Assembly: GCF_958979055.1 (NCBI RefSeq)
Contig: NC_084894.1
Coordinates: forward strand, 24,211,616-24,275,615
DNA: 64,000 bases
Reading direction: 5' to 3'
DNA from: Alnus glutinosa
Taxonomy: Eukaryota; Streptophyta; Magnoliopsida; Fagales; Betulaceae
Shown here: one piece after another, positions 10,836 through 22,814 of the stretch
How the letters are laid out: every line of letters begins with the position of its first letter
Numbering within the stretch: position 1 is the first letter of the stretch
Program-made: the position numbers and the translations under genes
The notes under the pieces: model-generated
Told to the model about the DNA's origin: nothing
Database searches by the model: none
The model's input: the letters and a program-made list of their open reading frames with translations, nothing else

Positions 10836-11495
10836 AAATCTTCTCTCGCTCCTCATAGTTACTATATGACACTGCATATCATTAGACAGTAACGTTTTGG
10901 AAGTGGTGGATTATGATAGCAGGCGAAAGATGGAGGAAGATTTATTGAAAATAACATTTTTGGAAAAAATACAATTTAACTTTTCAAATTACCATTCTTT
11001 CTCTGGATGACCCCAAACTACTAAGGCTTGCATTCTAATCCCCCAAACTATCAAAAACTTTGAAAAATGTCTATTTTGACGAAATATTCCCATAATATCC
11101 CTATTACGTGTCATTTTTCAATTAAAAAATTAAAAAAAATCGAAATAATTAAAAAAAAATACAATAAAAAATCATAATCATCCAAATTTTCAGCAATATT
11201 CCTATCATTTTAGAACATCACACTTGTGATTCTATACAACAAATTTCCAAATAGGTCAAAAAGTTTCAGACTCATCTTCTCTCACTCCTCACAGTTATTA
11301 TACGACACTGCATATCATTAGATAGTAACGTTTTGGAAGCGGTGGATTTTGATAGTAGGCGAAAGATGGAGGAAGATTTATTGAAAATAACATTTTTGGA
11401 AAAAATATAATTTAGTTTTTCAACATTTCTTTAGATGATCCTCAAACTATTGAGGCTTGCATTCTTATCTCTCAAACTACTAAAAACTTGAAAAA
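10836..11495. repeat. Direct duplication of about 200 bp
   Basis: Bases about 10,836-11,050 and about 11,272-11,495 are near copies. Both contain CACTGCATATCATTAGA, TAGTAACG/CAGTAACG TTTTGGAAG, GGCGAAAGATGGAGGAAG and the same downstream AATGTC/AATGCC...TTTTGACGAAATATT run. The spacer at 11,170-11,272 (ATTCTATACAACAAATTTCC) is also found at 29,145-29,230 at the right end of the RLP-B duplication unit. Confidence 0.8.
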
Positions 11496-12004
11496 TGCCA
11501 ATTTTGACGAAATATTCACATAATACCCATGCCACGTGTCATTTTTCAATTAAAAATTAATAAAAATTTAAAAAAAAAAATCAAAAAATTCGAAATAATT
11601 AAAAAACATACAAAAAAAAAATCAATAACTTTTTTTTATTTTTTTTTTAAAAAAATTAAAAAAATAAATAAATCGGTTTCTAACGAAAAAAATAGACAGT
11701 AACCAAAAGGGTGTGGGAAAAATCAAATCGCTGTTGATAAATAACGCCACCCCGAATGGGCTAGTTTGGCAACCCATTTCCATTCTCTCTATTTCTTTTC
11801 ACTTCTCCCAAAAATATCAAATCAAAAACATTTTAATTTTTTTACACTTTTTATATCACATCAACTATATTTTATTATTATTCAAATAATAAAATTCACT
11901 ACAAAATAAAATTTTTTCACTTTTCTATAAAACATTCTTAAATTTTATATCACATCAATCACTTCTTATTCTACGACACATAAACATTTCACAATATAAT
12001 TACT

Positions 12005-12305
12005 TATCAAACAAGCAATGAAGGAGGTCTGGAGGATGAGGCGAGGAAAGTTCCAGTAACATGACTTTTTGACGTGTGACTCTGAGTCGTTGTACGTGGC
12101 GGACCAAAAGGAAGAAAATGAAGTAAGAGAAGAGAGACCTTTTACTTAATTAGCGCCTGTCATACGTTTTGGAAGAAGAAGAAGAAAAGTCAGGAAATTA
12201 ATGTGACATATATATATAATAATTGCCTCAAACGCCAACCACCATCATTTGTCTGATTAAATGGACACATGACTTTGACATTTCAGAAAATATGGCTCCG
12301 TCTGT
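12005..12305 (-). promoter_or_regulatory. Orphan copy of the RLP upstream module
   Basis: Carries the RLP promoter order: GATGAGGCGAGGAAAGTTCC, TTTTTGACG, GACTCTGAGTCGT, ACGTGGC, AAGTAAGAGAAGAGAGACC, CATACGTTTTGGAAGAAG, CAAACGCCAACCACCAT, AAATGGACACATGA, AAATATGGCTCCGT. No RLP coding sequence lies next to it; the sequence to its left is unrelated AT-rich DNA. It is most simply the remnant of a deleted RLP copy. Confidence 0.7.
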
Positions 12306-13980
12306 TTCAATTAAATGCTAAAACAAAAAGAGATAAAAGATAAATAGTTTAAATATTATTTTAAATAAATGTTAGAGGAATGAGAGATGAAATATATAAT
12401 TTTTTATACTAAAATAACGCTAATTAAGGGAGGAATCACTTTTGCTTCCGTAGACGTAGGGTACAACTTTTGGTTATTTTGATATTTCATTAGTTTATGG
12501 AACAATAAAAAATTTAATTCAAGTGGATTTTAAGAAGTTTTCTTTACATGTAGGGAATGCGATGATGAGATTTATAAAAGTTGCTGCTAGTTAGTGCTCT
12601 TAGTAGCTAATTAATTACCAAATCACTCATACTCAAAGAAATGTAAACCAATATTTCTTAAACTTAATCATTTACAAACCCATAATAAGAAAATGGCATT
12701 CTAGAAATTGAAGTACCGTTTCTAATCGACTAGGCTAGAATTACAAACAAAAACAGAAAATATAACACAATCAAGCCTATTTCATTCTATTTCAATCTAT
12801 ACCAATCATTCTTCTCATTTTATGGGAGGTAAAATTATAAATTAAGTTTTTATTTGATTATATTGTTATAATCTCTAAATTTCTTACACACGTAGAAATG
12901 AACAGTCAAAATACAGAATTGTTACGGAGAGAGAATACATAGGCTAGAAAGTGTCGAAACTCCCACACAAGAAGAGACAAAATGCACTCATAATTTTCCT
13001 TTCTAATATTTAGGATCGCCTTCCTCTTGATTTACTTTTTTTTCATTTGGGGTCTCAACGACCCAAGTGGCCGACCTATTGGGAATGCCTATCTTATGGA
13101 TTGGATGGGATTGGGTTTAGCTTGTCATTGTCCTTTAATAAAATAAAAAATAAAAAAAATATCGTCATGTCCAAAGGAGAGGTGGTTGAGCAGTTGGCCT
13201 ATTAGAATCACCCATTACATCTGTTAGTGAATCTGATCAAGTTGATAAACATGCATGCCACTACAGCAAATGATGCACTCTGCTCAACGATAATGATCAA
13301 GGCTCCCAAGTGCTTTCCACACCTACTCTGTTTCCTCTAGTGATCAATCATGAGCGCCCATCTACTCGACATGTGGTTTGGCAAATTATACACACAAAAT
13401 CTCAAAAACTCCAGAACTTAAACTATTACATGGAAGGTATGGTTACAAGTTCATACTGCTAATGCTTAATTGGAATGAAAAAAATATATATATACTTTTG
13501 TTTATTTCAGCAACTGCTGCGCTCCACTTCGATTCCTTAGAACTTCAACTTTCATTTGTTACTAGGTCAATTTAATATTTTCTATCAATGAATTTTAGAT
13601 TTTTAAGATAAGTTGTGATTTAAAATGTATAAAATTTATAGGAGTGAACGGCTGAAAATGTTAGGTTGCAATGCATTCACATACACTATAGTGACGACTG
13701 TGCAGTGCAATTAAATAATTAATGGTTGCAAGGTTAATTTGGTTCATGTTTAGACGGTAAAAAACAAAAACAAAAACAAAAAAGTCAAAGGTTTGTTTTA
13801 TATTCTCTAGACGGTGTTGTACGCCTGTACCATATGTGCTGATTATTTGCTTCGAGCTAAGAGAGATTCGTAGTTATCTGTTGAAGAATGAACAAAATTG
13901 CTATCGTGCTTTCAAAGTCAATTTATCAGAAGCTTCCATCAAACAAATTTATCTAATTGTTTCCCAAGAAAATTAAAAGC
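12306..13980. other. Stretch with no supported gene
   Basis: AT-rich intergenic DNA. Nothing with coding, RNA or transposon structure could be supported here. Short frames (for example near 13,378) have no recognisable domain. Confidence 0.5.
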
Positions 13981-13984
13981 AATT

Positions 13985-14620
13985 TATTAATTGAAAATTA
14001 AGCAAGAATTTCAGTCACTTTCACTGTAAAAGGTTTTATTATTTGATTTTTATATTTTATGATGTTCAAAAAAAAAGAATCGGATTGATCGAACGTGGAA
14101 TGTAAAGGAAAAAGATGATGAATGCGAAATACTGCATTCAATATACTGAAAAAGATAATAAACCTGTCCGTTTGGGTATTCGATTTTTGAAATCATAATT
14201 TAATTCTTATTTGGTGTGCGAATTTTGAGGTTTAACTTTATGAGATAAAATTAGAAAAAGTTGAATAAAATATAATTTGTTTTTGAAAAAGTTGAAAATA
14301 AAATATGGTTTTTTTAAGAAAAAAAAAAAAGAAAAAGAAGCAAATATTATAACAAGTAGAAAACGTTTTATACTTGCATCCAAACAGATAAGTCTCCAAA
14401 TTACAGGTAATTGTTACTATTTTGATTCTTACCTTTATCTACCCGTTGGAGCCCATACATACAAACCCCATTATGTTAGAATACTCTAAAAGAATTTACA
14501 GCAGCTCCTATCCGCCCCCAAAACGCATAAAAGACCATATGAAACGCAGGCTGATAAAATGCATACAACACAAAAAGATGCTCAACGTAAAATGCAAGGA
14601 CAAAGGAATTCATTTGGTTT
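13985..14620. repeat. Segmental duplication block, copy A (partners 17,280-17,630 and 27,679-28,260)
   Basis: Shares GAAAATTAAGCAAGAATTTC, GGAATGTAAAG, GATGAATGCGAAATACTG, and near 14,440-14,610 the segment TTATCTACCCGTTGGAGCCC...AAACGCATAAAAGACCATAT with the block near 28,030-28,255. It is the outer part of the RLP duplication unit. Confidence 0.75.
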
Positions 14621-14627
14621 TCAGTAG

Positions 14628-14900
14628 GTGATGGGATCGAGCCGAATTTCTCTATGGTTTGATTGTTGGCACCCAAATGGGACATTGATTAACAGATATG
14701 GTTTTCGACCTATATATGATGCTGGAAGTTGCCTGGAAGTTCGGGTGTCTTCTATAATTCGAAATGGAGATTGGTTCTTGCCGAGTGCCAGATCAAATGT
14801 TCTAGTTGATATTCAAAGTAAGATATCTGAAGTGGTTCTTGGAGATACAGATTTACCGATTTGGAAATCTCGAAGGGGCTTGTATAATTGTTCTAGTTGA
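14628..14900 (+). pseudogene. LINE retrotransposon polyprotein fragment (C-terminal)
   Basis: One frame reads GSSRISLWFDCWHPNGTLIN, then INRYGF, SIIRNGDWFLPSARS and LGDTDLPIWKS, ending in a stop at 14,898-14,900. G-x-S-I-S-L-W-x-D-x-W-H and the later PIW-x-S motif are typical of the segment between reverse transcriptase and the zinc-binding/RNase H region of plant non-LTR retrotransposons. The reverse transcriptase and endonuclease are absent, so this is a 5'- and 3'-truncated relic. Its left end abuts the duplication block at about 14,610, where the RLP-B unit instead continues into other DNA. Confidence 0.8.
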
Positions 14901-14914
14901 GATACAGTTTCAGA

Positions 14915-15060
14915 CTTATGTAGGTTGGAACGATACCTTTCAATGATAAAGCCCTATAATCGTAATGGTGTCCACGAAGAAGAAATAACTCTATGGCACA
15001 CATCCTATATATAGTCCCACCTTCAGGAATCAAAGATTAAAAAGGTACTTAGCAACCATT
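14915..15060. repeat. Segmental duplication block, copy A outer end (partner 29,220-29,370)
   Basis: Shares GTAGGTTGGAA, TTTCAATGATAAAGCCC, TAATCGTAATGGTGTCCACG and CTATATATAGTCCCACCTTC with the RLP-B unit. Similarity stops at about 15,055, which marks the right boundary of the duplication. Confidence 0.8.
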
Positions 15061-15315
15061 AATTGATAAAAACTTCAGGAGCTACGTACAAAGGTTAAAG
15101 GGTTATGTGGTAAACTCGATAAAAAGTCGTTCTAGCTAGCCTATAGTGGTGGCTTAGACACATCTGTCATTGTCCCATGGCTAAGGTATGTATCCTGTTT
15201 TATAGTCCCTGTTTTCTGGCTTGGAACATTCCCCCTAGGGTTTTTTGTCAACTAAGTACACAGGGTTCTTTAGTTCTACTCTTCTTCCCAATTTAATAGG
15301 TATTCGAATATGAAA

Positions 15316-15438
15316 AATGCTACTTTTACAACACTCACATAACACACATAACACCCCTTCACATGAGGGTGGGCCCAAGAGACTTGAGCCCACCCTCATA
15401 TGAGGGGTGTTGTGTGTGTTGTGTAGGTATTATACAGC
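15316..15438. mobile_element. Hairpin MITE
   Basis: Near-perfect inverted arms meet at about 15,380: AACACCCCTTCACATGAGGG on the left against CCCTCATATGAGGGGTGTT on the right, extending to ACACACATAACACC and GGTGTTGTGTGTGTTG. About 120 bp, no coding capacity. Target-site duplications are not clear. Confidence 0.6.
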
Positions 15439-15439
15439 A

Positions 15440-17275
15440 ATCAAACCCCTTGGAATGTATACATCTATGGGAGTATGAAACTAGATATCACGTGCTCTTT
15501 TCTTTTAATGGAAATTCATGTCCTGCAGTTTTAAAATATTTATTTTATGAAGGGGAAGAGAGAGAGAGCAGTTAGCTTAGAAGAGATAAGGGAAAATAGC
15601 GTACAGTTTGTGGGCACTGTATGTTGGAGTAATTAATGGAGATGACTTCCATATAAGTTAAGTATTCGAGTATTGACTTTGGGTCTAAGGAACTATTGAT
15701 AATTTTACCTGATCAAATGTTCTATATATGTTTGACATTTTCTTTTTCAAATTTTCTTAAATATTTACAAAGAAAAAGAAACTTGTGGAGTACTGGATGC
15801 TGCTTGCTTTCTTTTTAATCGTTATATGCTGCTTTGCTTATGTAAATGAATTGTTTATTTTTTTATTTATATTTTTTTTTTCTAACTTTCCCATTGCAGG
15901 GAGAACCATGGCTGTGAAGTTGTTTGCTTCATGGCGGATGTTGGTTAGGTATGTTACGTTACAATATCTGCTTGCTATATTCCTTCTAGCATTATTCTGC
16001 TTTGTAAACATCGAATAAATGAGTAATATTGTTAGAAGGAAAACCCATGTCTTCTTAGTGTCTTTCTAAAATTAATGTGACTTTTAAAATCACCATCAAA
16101 TATATGTTTTTCTTGGAAGAACATGTAATTGTAATAAGTACATGTATTTAGTTAAAAAATAAAAATAAAAAAAAATCTATTTAATCGTTTCATGCTCTAT
16201 AACAAAGGATTGTATTAGAATTTTAATTAAATAATTAAATTTATTTATTTATTAATTAAATTTTTTAAAATAATTGATCATTTAATATGATATCAAAGCA
16301 TTAACCTCACATTTCAAATAAATGTTTTGTATGTTAGGCTTCACTTATTACTTAAAAGCTTCACTTCACATTTTAATTAAATATTTTATATATCGGACCT
16401 TACCTAAAAAAAAGTTTAACTCAATATTTAGAAAAAAAAATGAAAATATTAATTAAATGATTAAATTTTACTTAAATTTTAGGATAACCGGTATTCCTAA
16501 TACAAACATTATAAAAAAAATAAATAAATAAAATAAAGACAGAAGATAGTTAAGAGCATCTTCTTGTTTTTCTCAATTTTAGGTTTATTTTTTTGGGTGT
16601 TCTCCCATTTGGGAGATGCTAATTGTGTACTTGTTATTGGTCTGGGGTTGGATGACAGAGCAAAAGCCCACTCATTTGTGTCTCTTTCTTGACTTAATTT
16701 CCGTTCAGGTGCACGCGTGAAGCAATTAAAGTCATATTGCAACTCCCATTAAATGCGCCTGATTCCATTTTCTCTCACTTTTTGCCAATATCCCTTGCTA
16801 ATAAGGTCAGAGTACCTTAAACACAAGTGTTCATGCCATTGCTCTCTCTATAAATAGGCACATAGGTATTACGGCCCCCTTTGTCTCGCCATTCCATTTT
16901 TCTCCCTCTCAAACACTACAGTGACTTAATAATTAAAATGTCCATCGTTACCTCGGGAGTCGGGACCAATGAGTCCCAATGGCTACTTTCTCTGTTTTAC
17001 AAAAGTTTTTCACAATTATGTCATATTAGAACAATTTTTCAACCCAAAAAAAATATATTTATAATCATTAACAAACATAATTTTAAAGTTTCTAGTCTAT
17101 TTTAAGCTATAGTTTGTTAATAAAGTTTAGCTCCACCAACATTTTGAGAGCATTATCACCTCTCTTCACCTCGATGTTTTTCTTTTGGAATTTCCTATTA
17201 TTGTAGGAGTATGAATTAATCAAGCTATATTTGTTAAATATAAAAGTGTTCATCGCTGAAATTGTCTGGACCAAA
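15440..17275. other. Stretch with no supported gene
   Basis: AT-rich intergenic DNA with several A/T runs (for example 16,150-16,180 and 16,500-16,540). No coding, RNA gene or bounded repeat could be supported. Confidence 0.5.
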
Positions 17276-17279
17276 CGCA

Positions 17280-17629
17280 CTTTTAGGTTGTTATATAAAA
17301 GCAGCCAAATTATAAGTTTAGAAAATTCTGGAGTCTAGTATATATATCCTAGGCTTTTGGCAAATCGGACTACCAAATTAATTAAATAATAGCACAATGA
17401 TCACGTACAGTATAATTACATATGCAAATTAAATATGAGTTCAAAGGGAATATGAGTATAGCTGGGATTTATTTCAAGGCCATTTCAATTAATTGAAAAT
17501 TAAGCAAGAATTTCAGTCACTCTCGATCACTGTAAAGGTTTCATTGTTTGATTTTTATATTTTATGATGAGTAAAGTAGAAATGGATTGATGTGGAATGT
17601 AAAGAAAAAAAAGATGAAGAATGCGAAAC
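17280..17629. repeat. Segmental duplication block, copy C
   Basis: GTTATATAAAAGCAGCCAAA, GAAAATTCTGGAGTCTA, CTTTTGGCAAATC, AGTTCAAAGGGAATATG and GAAAATTAAGCAAGAATTTC occur in the same order as at 27,679-27,990, and the last part as at 13,985-14,130. Here the block is fused directly to an RLP 5' stub at about 17,630. Confidence 0.8.
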
Positions 17630-17727
17630 ATTGGCCAACCAGACACGCCAAAGACACAAATGCTAATTAGAAAAAGTGAGTAAATGGGGATAAAGAAAAG
17701 CCACGGAAAGATCGCAAGTGATGTCAT
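17630..17727 (-). pseudogene. RLP 5' stub (signal peptide only)
   Basis: Starting from an intact ATG at 17,725-17,727 it reads MTSLAIFPWLFFIPIYSL and continues through FGVSGW, matching the RLP-A/B signal peptide almost exactly. Homology ends where the mature protein would begin, and the frame then runs into the duplicated block at 17,629. It still has its RLP promoter module upstream, so transcription is possible, but no receptor could be made. Confidence 0.88.
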
Positions 17728-17965
17728 TGCATGGAATGGAAGAGGTGCAGTGGTGACATTAATTAATGGTGGATTTAGGATGGTATACATTAATTTGTTT
17801 TTGTGTGTGAGTAAATATATAGATGAAAATATAATGGTGGAGGATGAGGCGAGTAAAGTTCCAGTAACACAACTTTTTGACCTGTGTGACTCTGAGTCGT
17901 ACGTGGCCGACAAAGAGGAAGAAGATTAAGCAAGAGAAGAAATCGAGGCCTTTTACTTAAAGCTC
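17728..17965 (-). promoter_or_regulatory. RLP upstream module on the 5' stub
   Basis: Contains GGTGGATTTAGGATGG, AAATATATAGATGAAAATAT, GATGAGGCGAGTAAAGTTCC, TTTTTGACC, GACTCTGAGTCGTACGTGGC and GAGAAG...CCTTTTACTTA in the same order as the other copies. This is the cleanest full-length module for comparing spacing between the TTGACC and ACGTGGC motifs. Confidence 0.7.
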
Positions 17966-19127
17966 CTGGCCATACTTTTTGATTCATTGGTCTTCCATTT
18001 ACAAGACTAAAAGGAAGTTGCCACTACTCCCTGGGGAATGCGCGCAGTCAATTTTGGAAGAAAAGTATTGGTCAGATCAGCTGGGGGGGTCTTTGGATGG
18101 GAATTGGGATAACGTAAGTATGGGTCTGTGTGTAAAGCTCGCCCCTTGTTTGGCTTATAATCAAGTTCTGACCATAAATTATAAATGATGCAACTAATTC
18201 ATATATATTATTAAACCTGCTTATTAGCCGAAATTATACACTTAAATCTCTTCAATCTTTCAATTGGTTTAATGTACCTATCAATTTACTATTATGGTTA
18301 CAATATTCCCTTTTGCCCCTGCAAAAGACAAAAATACCCTTAAAAATCCAAAAAAAATACAAATAAATAAAAAACCACGCAAAAAAAAAATTAAAAAATG
18401 TCCACGGCCACATAGTGGCTTAGCTAGTTTTGTTTTCTGATTTTTTTTTTTTTTTCAGTTTTTTAATGTTATTATTTATTTATTTTTTAGATTTTTAGAG
18501 GTATTTTTGCGAATCCGAAGCTTTTGGCTGGTGGCTCTGACTCGTTGCTGACAAAAACCACCAGAGTTTGGCTGGCGATGGTAACCGAAAGTGTGGAATA
18601 GAAGGTGTCGAAAGATAATGAGATGGTGAGTGACTCCGTGTCTGATAGCCCATGGTAAGGAATCATATGATATATGCGTATGAGGTAGATTTAATTAGCT
18701 CTTGCTCATACGTTTTGGAAGAAGAAGAAGAAAAGTCAGGAAATGTGACTGACTGACATGCTCAACTGAGGGGCCCGATTTTATGTGAACCGGGCCTAAT
18801 CCGGTGGTCCGGGTTGAAGGATGGGAACCGATTCACTAATGGGCCTAATAGGCATGGACCGGCAGGTTGGACCGTTGTAATGGATCGGATCAACAAATAC
18901 GTTGGATCCACGTGGTAGGCGCGTGATCATGACGCGCGTTGCATGACGCGCTGGGAGAGATTCTAGCACATGGAAAACAGCTGCAAAAACTTGGAGCAGC
19001 ATGTGAAACGGCAAAAAGGTGCGTGGTTGCGCGTCTCACTAGTTGATGGAGGAGCATAACCTAGGAGCAGTGCATGGAGGCACGTGAAAGCACTGGTGAG
19101 GCTGTTCGCGACGATTCTGTACAATGC
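17966..19127. other. Intergenic DNA with RLP promoter scrap and GC-richer insert
   Basis: Bases about 18,690-18,750 repeat the outer part of the RLP module (CATACGTTTTGGAAGAAGAA, AAAAGTCAGGAAAT). Bases 18,760-19,120 are distinctly GC-richer (GCGCGTGATCATGACGCGCG and similar) and resemble retroelement leader or LTR DNA, but no reverse transcriptase is present. No gene supported. Confidence 0.45.
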
Positions 19128-19260
19128 ACAGAGACGGAGGGAGGGGGGGCTGGCAGGGGCCATGGCCCGCCCCCCAATTTTCTTAAAAAAAAAAAAAAAT
19201 TCTAAGGATAAAAAAAAAATCTCAAAAAAAAAAAAGAATCTAAAAAACTAAAAATTTAGC
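19128..19260 (+). mobile_element. Degenerate Tip100-like hAT terminus
   Basis: CAGAGACGGAG at 19,128-19,138 followed by GGAGGGGGGGCTGGCAGGGG, GGCCATGGCCCGCCCCCC and A-rich DNA. This order resembles the terminal region of Tip100-type hAT elements, two bases off the canonical CAGGGGCGGAG. The other end is not evident. Confidence 0.45.
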
Positions 19261-19580
19261 CTATTGGTCCCTACCAATAATTTTTTTTTGCCACTGGCCG
19301 CACAGGTAAAGTGCTTGGGTGGCACGTGGAGGCACGTGCAGTTGTCTTCGTCAGCGGATCTTCCCCGGATCATAAGATCTATACCTTGCAGACCTGATTC
19401 CAGGATTATTTTGTCCAAATGGGGCTGTGATGAAGGCGTGAAAGAAATTGACAACAATTTTAAAGGCGTGAAACGATGTGTGGACGACTAGAATTATGAG
19501 ACAGTCATAGAGCACATGAAGGACGCCTGGAAACATCAATGACGTTTATTGAAGGCCACAAGAAAATAGATCTGATATCA

Positions 19581-19878
19581 TGTTGAGATTTATATATGTA
19601 TAAATCTAAAATAGAATAATAGCGAAAGCAAGAGAGAGAAAAGAGATAAAATTTACGTGGTTCAGTTTATGAACTACGTTCACAGGGTAAAACTTACAAT
19701 TATATTTTGCTCAATAACTTGACTGTTTATAATACATAGGTCTTTATTTATAGTTGAAGAAGTCGACCTATATAAGTAAACCTAAATTAACTTATACAAA
19801 AAAATACAAATCGACCTAAACTAAAAAATATAAATCAATAATATTATATTGAGAATATATTCTAAATATATTGTAACA
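19581..19878 (-). mobile_element. LTR of a retrotransposon with adjacent primer-binding site
   Basis: On the minus strand the LTR runs TGTTACAATATATT...AAATCTCAACA (298 bp, TG...CA ends). It is followed at once by TGATATCAGATC (19,569-19,580), a good match to the initiator-tRNA-Met primer-binding site TGGTATCAGAGC. So this is the 5' LTR of an element pointing left; no gag-pol coding is visible, so the body is deleted or non-autonomous. It inserted into a copy of the RLP promoter module, whose remainder resumes at 19,879. Confidence 0.75.
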
Positions 19879-20012
19879 ATATAGATGAAAATATAATGGT
19901 GGAGGATGAGGCGAGTAAAGTTCCACTTACACGACTTTTTGACCTGTCACTCTGAGTCGTACGTGGCCGACCAAGAAGAAGAAGATGAAGTAAGAGAGAA
20001 GAGAGACCTTAC
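19879..20012 (-). promoter_or_regulatory. Orphan RLP upstream module, cut by an LTR
   Basis: ATATAGATGAAAATATAATG, GATGAGGCGAGTAAAGTTCC, TTTTTGACC, CACTCTGAGTCGTACGTGGC and AAGTAAGAGAGAAGAGAGACC follow the LTR border directly. No RLP coding sequence is attached. Confidence 0.7.
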
Positions 20013-21394
20013 ATAGTATTTTTCTAAAATTTAGGGGAAACTATACTTGGTATCCTCAATCTATCATCTCATATCCCCTCAATCTTTCAATTGGTTTAAT
20101 GTATCTTATCAATCTACAATTAGAGTTGCAATGTCCTTCTTTTGTCCCCAAAAGACAAAAATACTCCTAAAAATCTGAAAAAAAAAAAAAAAAAAATACT
20201 AACAGTAGGGTATTTTGGAATTGTTTTTTTTTTTTTTTTTTTTAATGCTTTTAGCTTTTTCTTGCTTGGATTTTTTTAGGTGTATCTTGTTCTGTCTGTT
20301 TTTTTTTTTTCTTTTTTATTTTTGTGGCAAAAGGGGATATTGCAACTTTAATAGTAAACTGGTAGGGTATATTAACCAAAGAGTCGTGTTATATAATCAT
20401 CACGTTTCAAAATTACCATTAAATCTTTGAGGTGATGTGTGGGATTAAGTATAATTTCTCCTAAATTTATAGAAAGTCTTTTTTTTCTTTCTTTCTTTCT
20501 TTCTGCTATTAGCAAGATTTACAACTAATTTCTAAAAATACACATATTTACCTTCTTCTTTTTTCCCTCAACGTTAGATCAATGGGATTCTTTTTGCCAT
20601 GAGCGTATACAAATATATTAATGGATAATATTTGTATGATTAGAATTATCAAGTGCTTTTCTTTAGAACATAACTTCAAACTTTCTTCCCCCTTCCTTCA
20701 CCCTTTAGAGCATCTCATACAGTAATAGGCAAAATAACTACTAAAAGAGTACAATTTCCAACAGATTCTCTATTATCATGTCTATTTGTTTTTAAATATT
20801 ATTTCTCATTTTTGTTTTTATTATATTCTTGCTCACACTCAATCAAAAGAAAAATATTGAATTTTCACATTGGCGGAGTCACCTACATTGAATTTATCAT
20901 TCTTTTTGCTGCACCATACAGTGAAAATTCATTGAAATTATTCACTTGGCATTGAAATGATTCAGTTATTTTCAAGCATCATTAAGCATACGTGTGATCA
21001 ACGAACAGAGAGGGATATGGGTGAGAAGAAAGAGAAATCATTAAACAAATAAATAGTGATTGTTTATTCCTTATAGAATGAACAGAGTATATTAATTACT
21101 CATTCTATAAGAAAAAAATGTTAAAGTAGCTATTCTGCTGGGCACAAAAATTAGCTAATAATAGTTAAATTCGACTATTATAAATCATTTATCAGTTCTG
21201 CTAGAGATGCTCTTTATGTTTTGTGATCTTCCTTTCTTTATAATATGCTATATATAATTACTTCAAAGAGAATTAACATATGAAGAAAGCAAAAAAAACT
21301 TAACATTCCCAAGTGCTAAAGGATATTAGAAATTCTTTCTGTAGGAAGATTCTTATATTGAATCCATAAGTGGAGTTGACGTGGTCAAAACTTA
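20013..21394. other. Stretch with no supported gene
   Basis: AT-rich DNA with long T runs (20,224-20,243), a TTTC microsatellite (about 20,483-20,503) and no coding or bounded repeat I can support. Confidence 0.5.
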
Positions 21395-22057
21395 GAACGT
21401 TGGGTCGCCGAAAGCAGAATTCTAGAATGAAAGGAGGGATGTGGAATACGAGTGGAGGTATTTGAAAATATACACCAAATCAAAAAGCAGAATTCTACGA
21501 GGTACGAGTGATGTACCAATTCAATATTCTAGTAAAATTATACAATTTACGAAAGTAAAGCAATTGATTATTAAAAACAAAAAAATACAAAAAATAAAAT
21601 AAAATCAAACAACGCAAAAAGAAAAACAAAGCAACTAAAAACAATGCAATAAGACTAATAATTTTTAAGATTGACCACGCAATTGACATATGTGCTTGAT
21701 TAGGTTGGATTGAAGCTGAGAATGAGTTTGACCGTCTCTAATGTTCACGTGCTTTTCAATGAACTCCAAAAATTCAGGAGTATGCTCGTAAGAAATTTGT
21801 ACATATGGAGTTTTATTGATTTTGTTCATATTCAATGTCACTACTATCGTCAATATTTCGTTCGTCTTCAATAATCATTTTATGTATTTTTAATTATTAT
21901 GCATGCTTTTATAATGAAAAGTGGGTGGGAGAAAGAGTGCGATACATGAATATCATTTTATTTTAGTTTTAGCTTTTCTCAATATTTTATTAGTTATAGT
22001 CTATTCACTATTCATTCTATAAAGAAAATAGCTACTTTGCTTTATCTGCTGGATTGG

Positions 22058-22101
<44 letters not shown>

Positions 22102-22570
22102 TGATAATAGTCAAATTTGATTATTTTGAGGCATTTGACTAGCCGCTCTAAGGCTGTTTGATACAAAATTATTTAAAAATTAAACAAAAAAAGATACAGA
22201 TGAAAAACTAGGGGCATACATATTCTTCATTAATTATTTATTGAGTAGGATTCGGTCCACATGCTTTTCAAGCACAAGCAACACTAAGACAAAGCAATAA
22301 ATAGGGAAAATAATTATAATTCAGACAACATGACAAAAGTAGTGCAAATTATTACACATAAAGTAGTATATCAGCAACTGAGCATAACTGCCATCGGATA
22401 GGCCTTACAGACTTCAGCAAACTTCCTCCAGAGTAAACTTGGAGCAATATATCTCTGCAAGTGATCAGGCGTACAATATTGGTGTAAGTCAGTATCAACC
22501 GAAAGTTCTTTTACACAATCTAATTGAATAATTGCACAATGAACTTGATGCACACTAACTAGTACAAAAC
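21395..22570. repeat. Segmental duplication, copy B left part, with RLP downstream-flank repeat copy 2
   Basis: Bases 21,395-21,465 match about 4,450-4,520 and 22,215-22,570 match 5,060-5,420. On the minus strand, 22,376-22,457 is the best-preserved version of the terminal-exon-like segment: a CTTGCAG acceptor, then YIAPSLLWRKFAEVCKAYP to a stop. The gene family is not recognised. A 49-base A-run lies at about 22,050-22,099. Confidence 0.65.
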
Positions 22571-22814
22571 ACAGGAAAATGATAAATGGGTTTGTTGAAG
22601 GATGTCGTGATCTCTAATGACTACTTCGACATAACCGTGATCTTCAAAAACACAGTGAAATGCATTATCAATTGACCGACTAGGATTAAGACCGACTCTA
22701 TTAACTTTATACTAGGACTCTAACTATACTAAGAAGAATAGGAATCAAACCCCTTATTGGAGATTTATTCCTTATTGGACTTTAACATGAGACTGGGACA
22801 ATACTAAATAATTG

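Noticed and set aside
18760..19130. Possible gene in a GC-richer segment
   Set aside because: No frame carries a recognisable domain and retroelement-type sequences flank it.
22371..22553. 60-codon minus-strand frame as a small protein gene
   Set aside because: It runs through a conserved acceptor-like CTTGCAG; the same place in the copy at 63,6xx looks like an intron-exon border, and the copies carry stops. Treated as a decayed exon instead.
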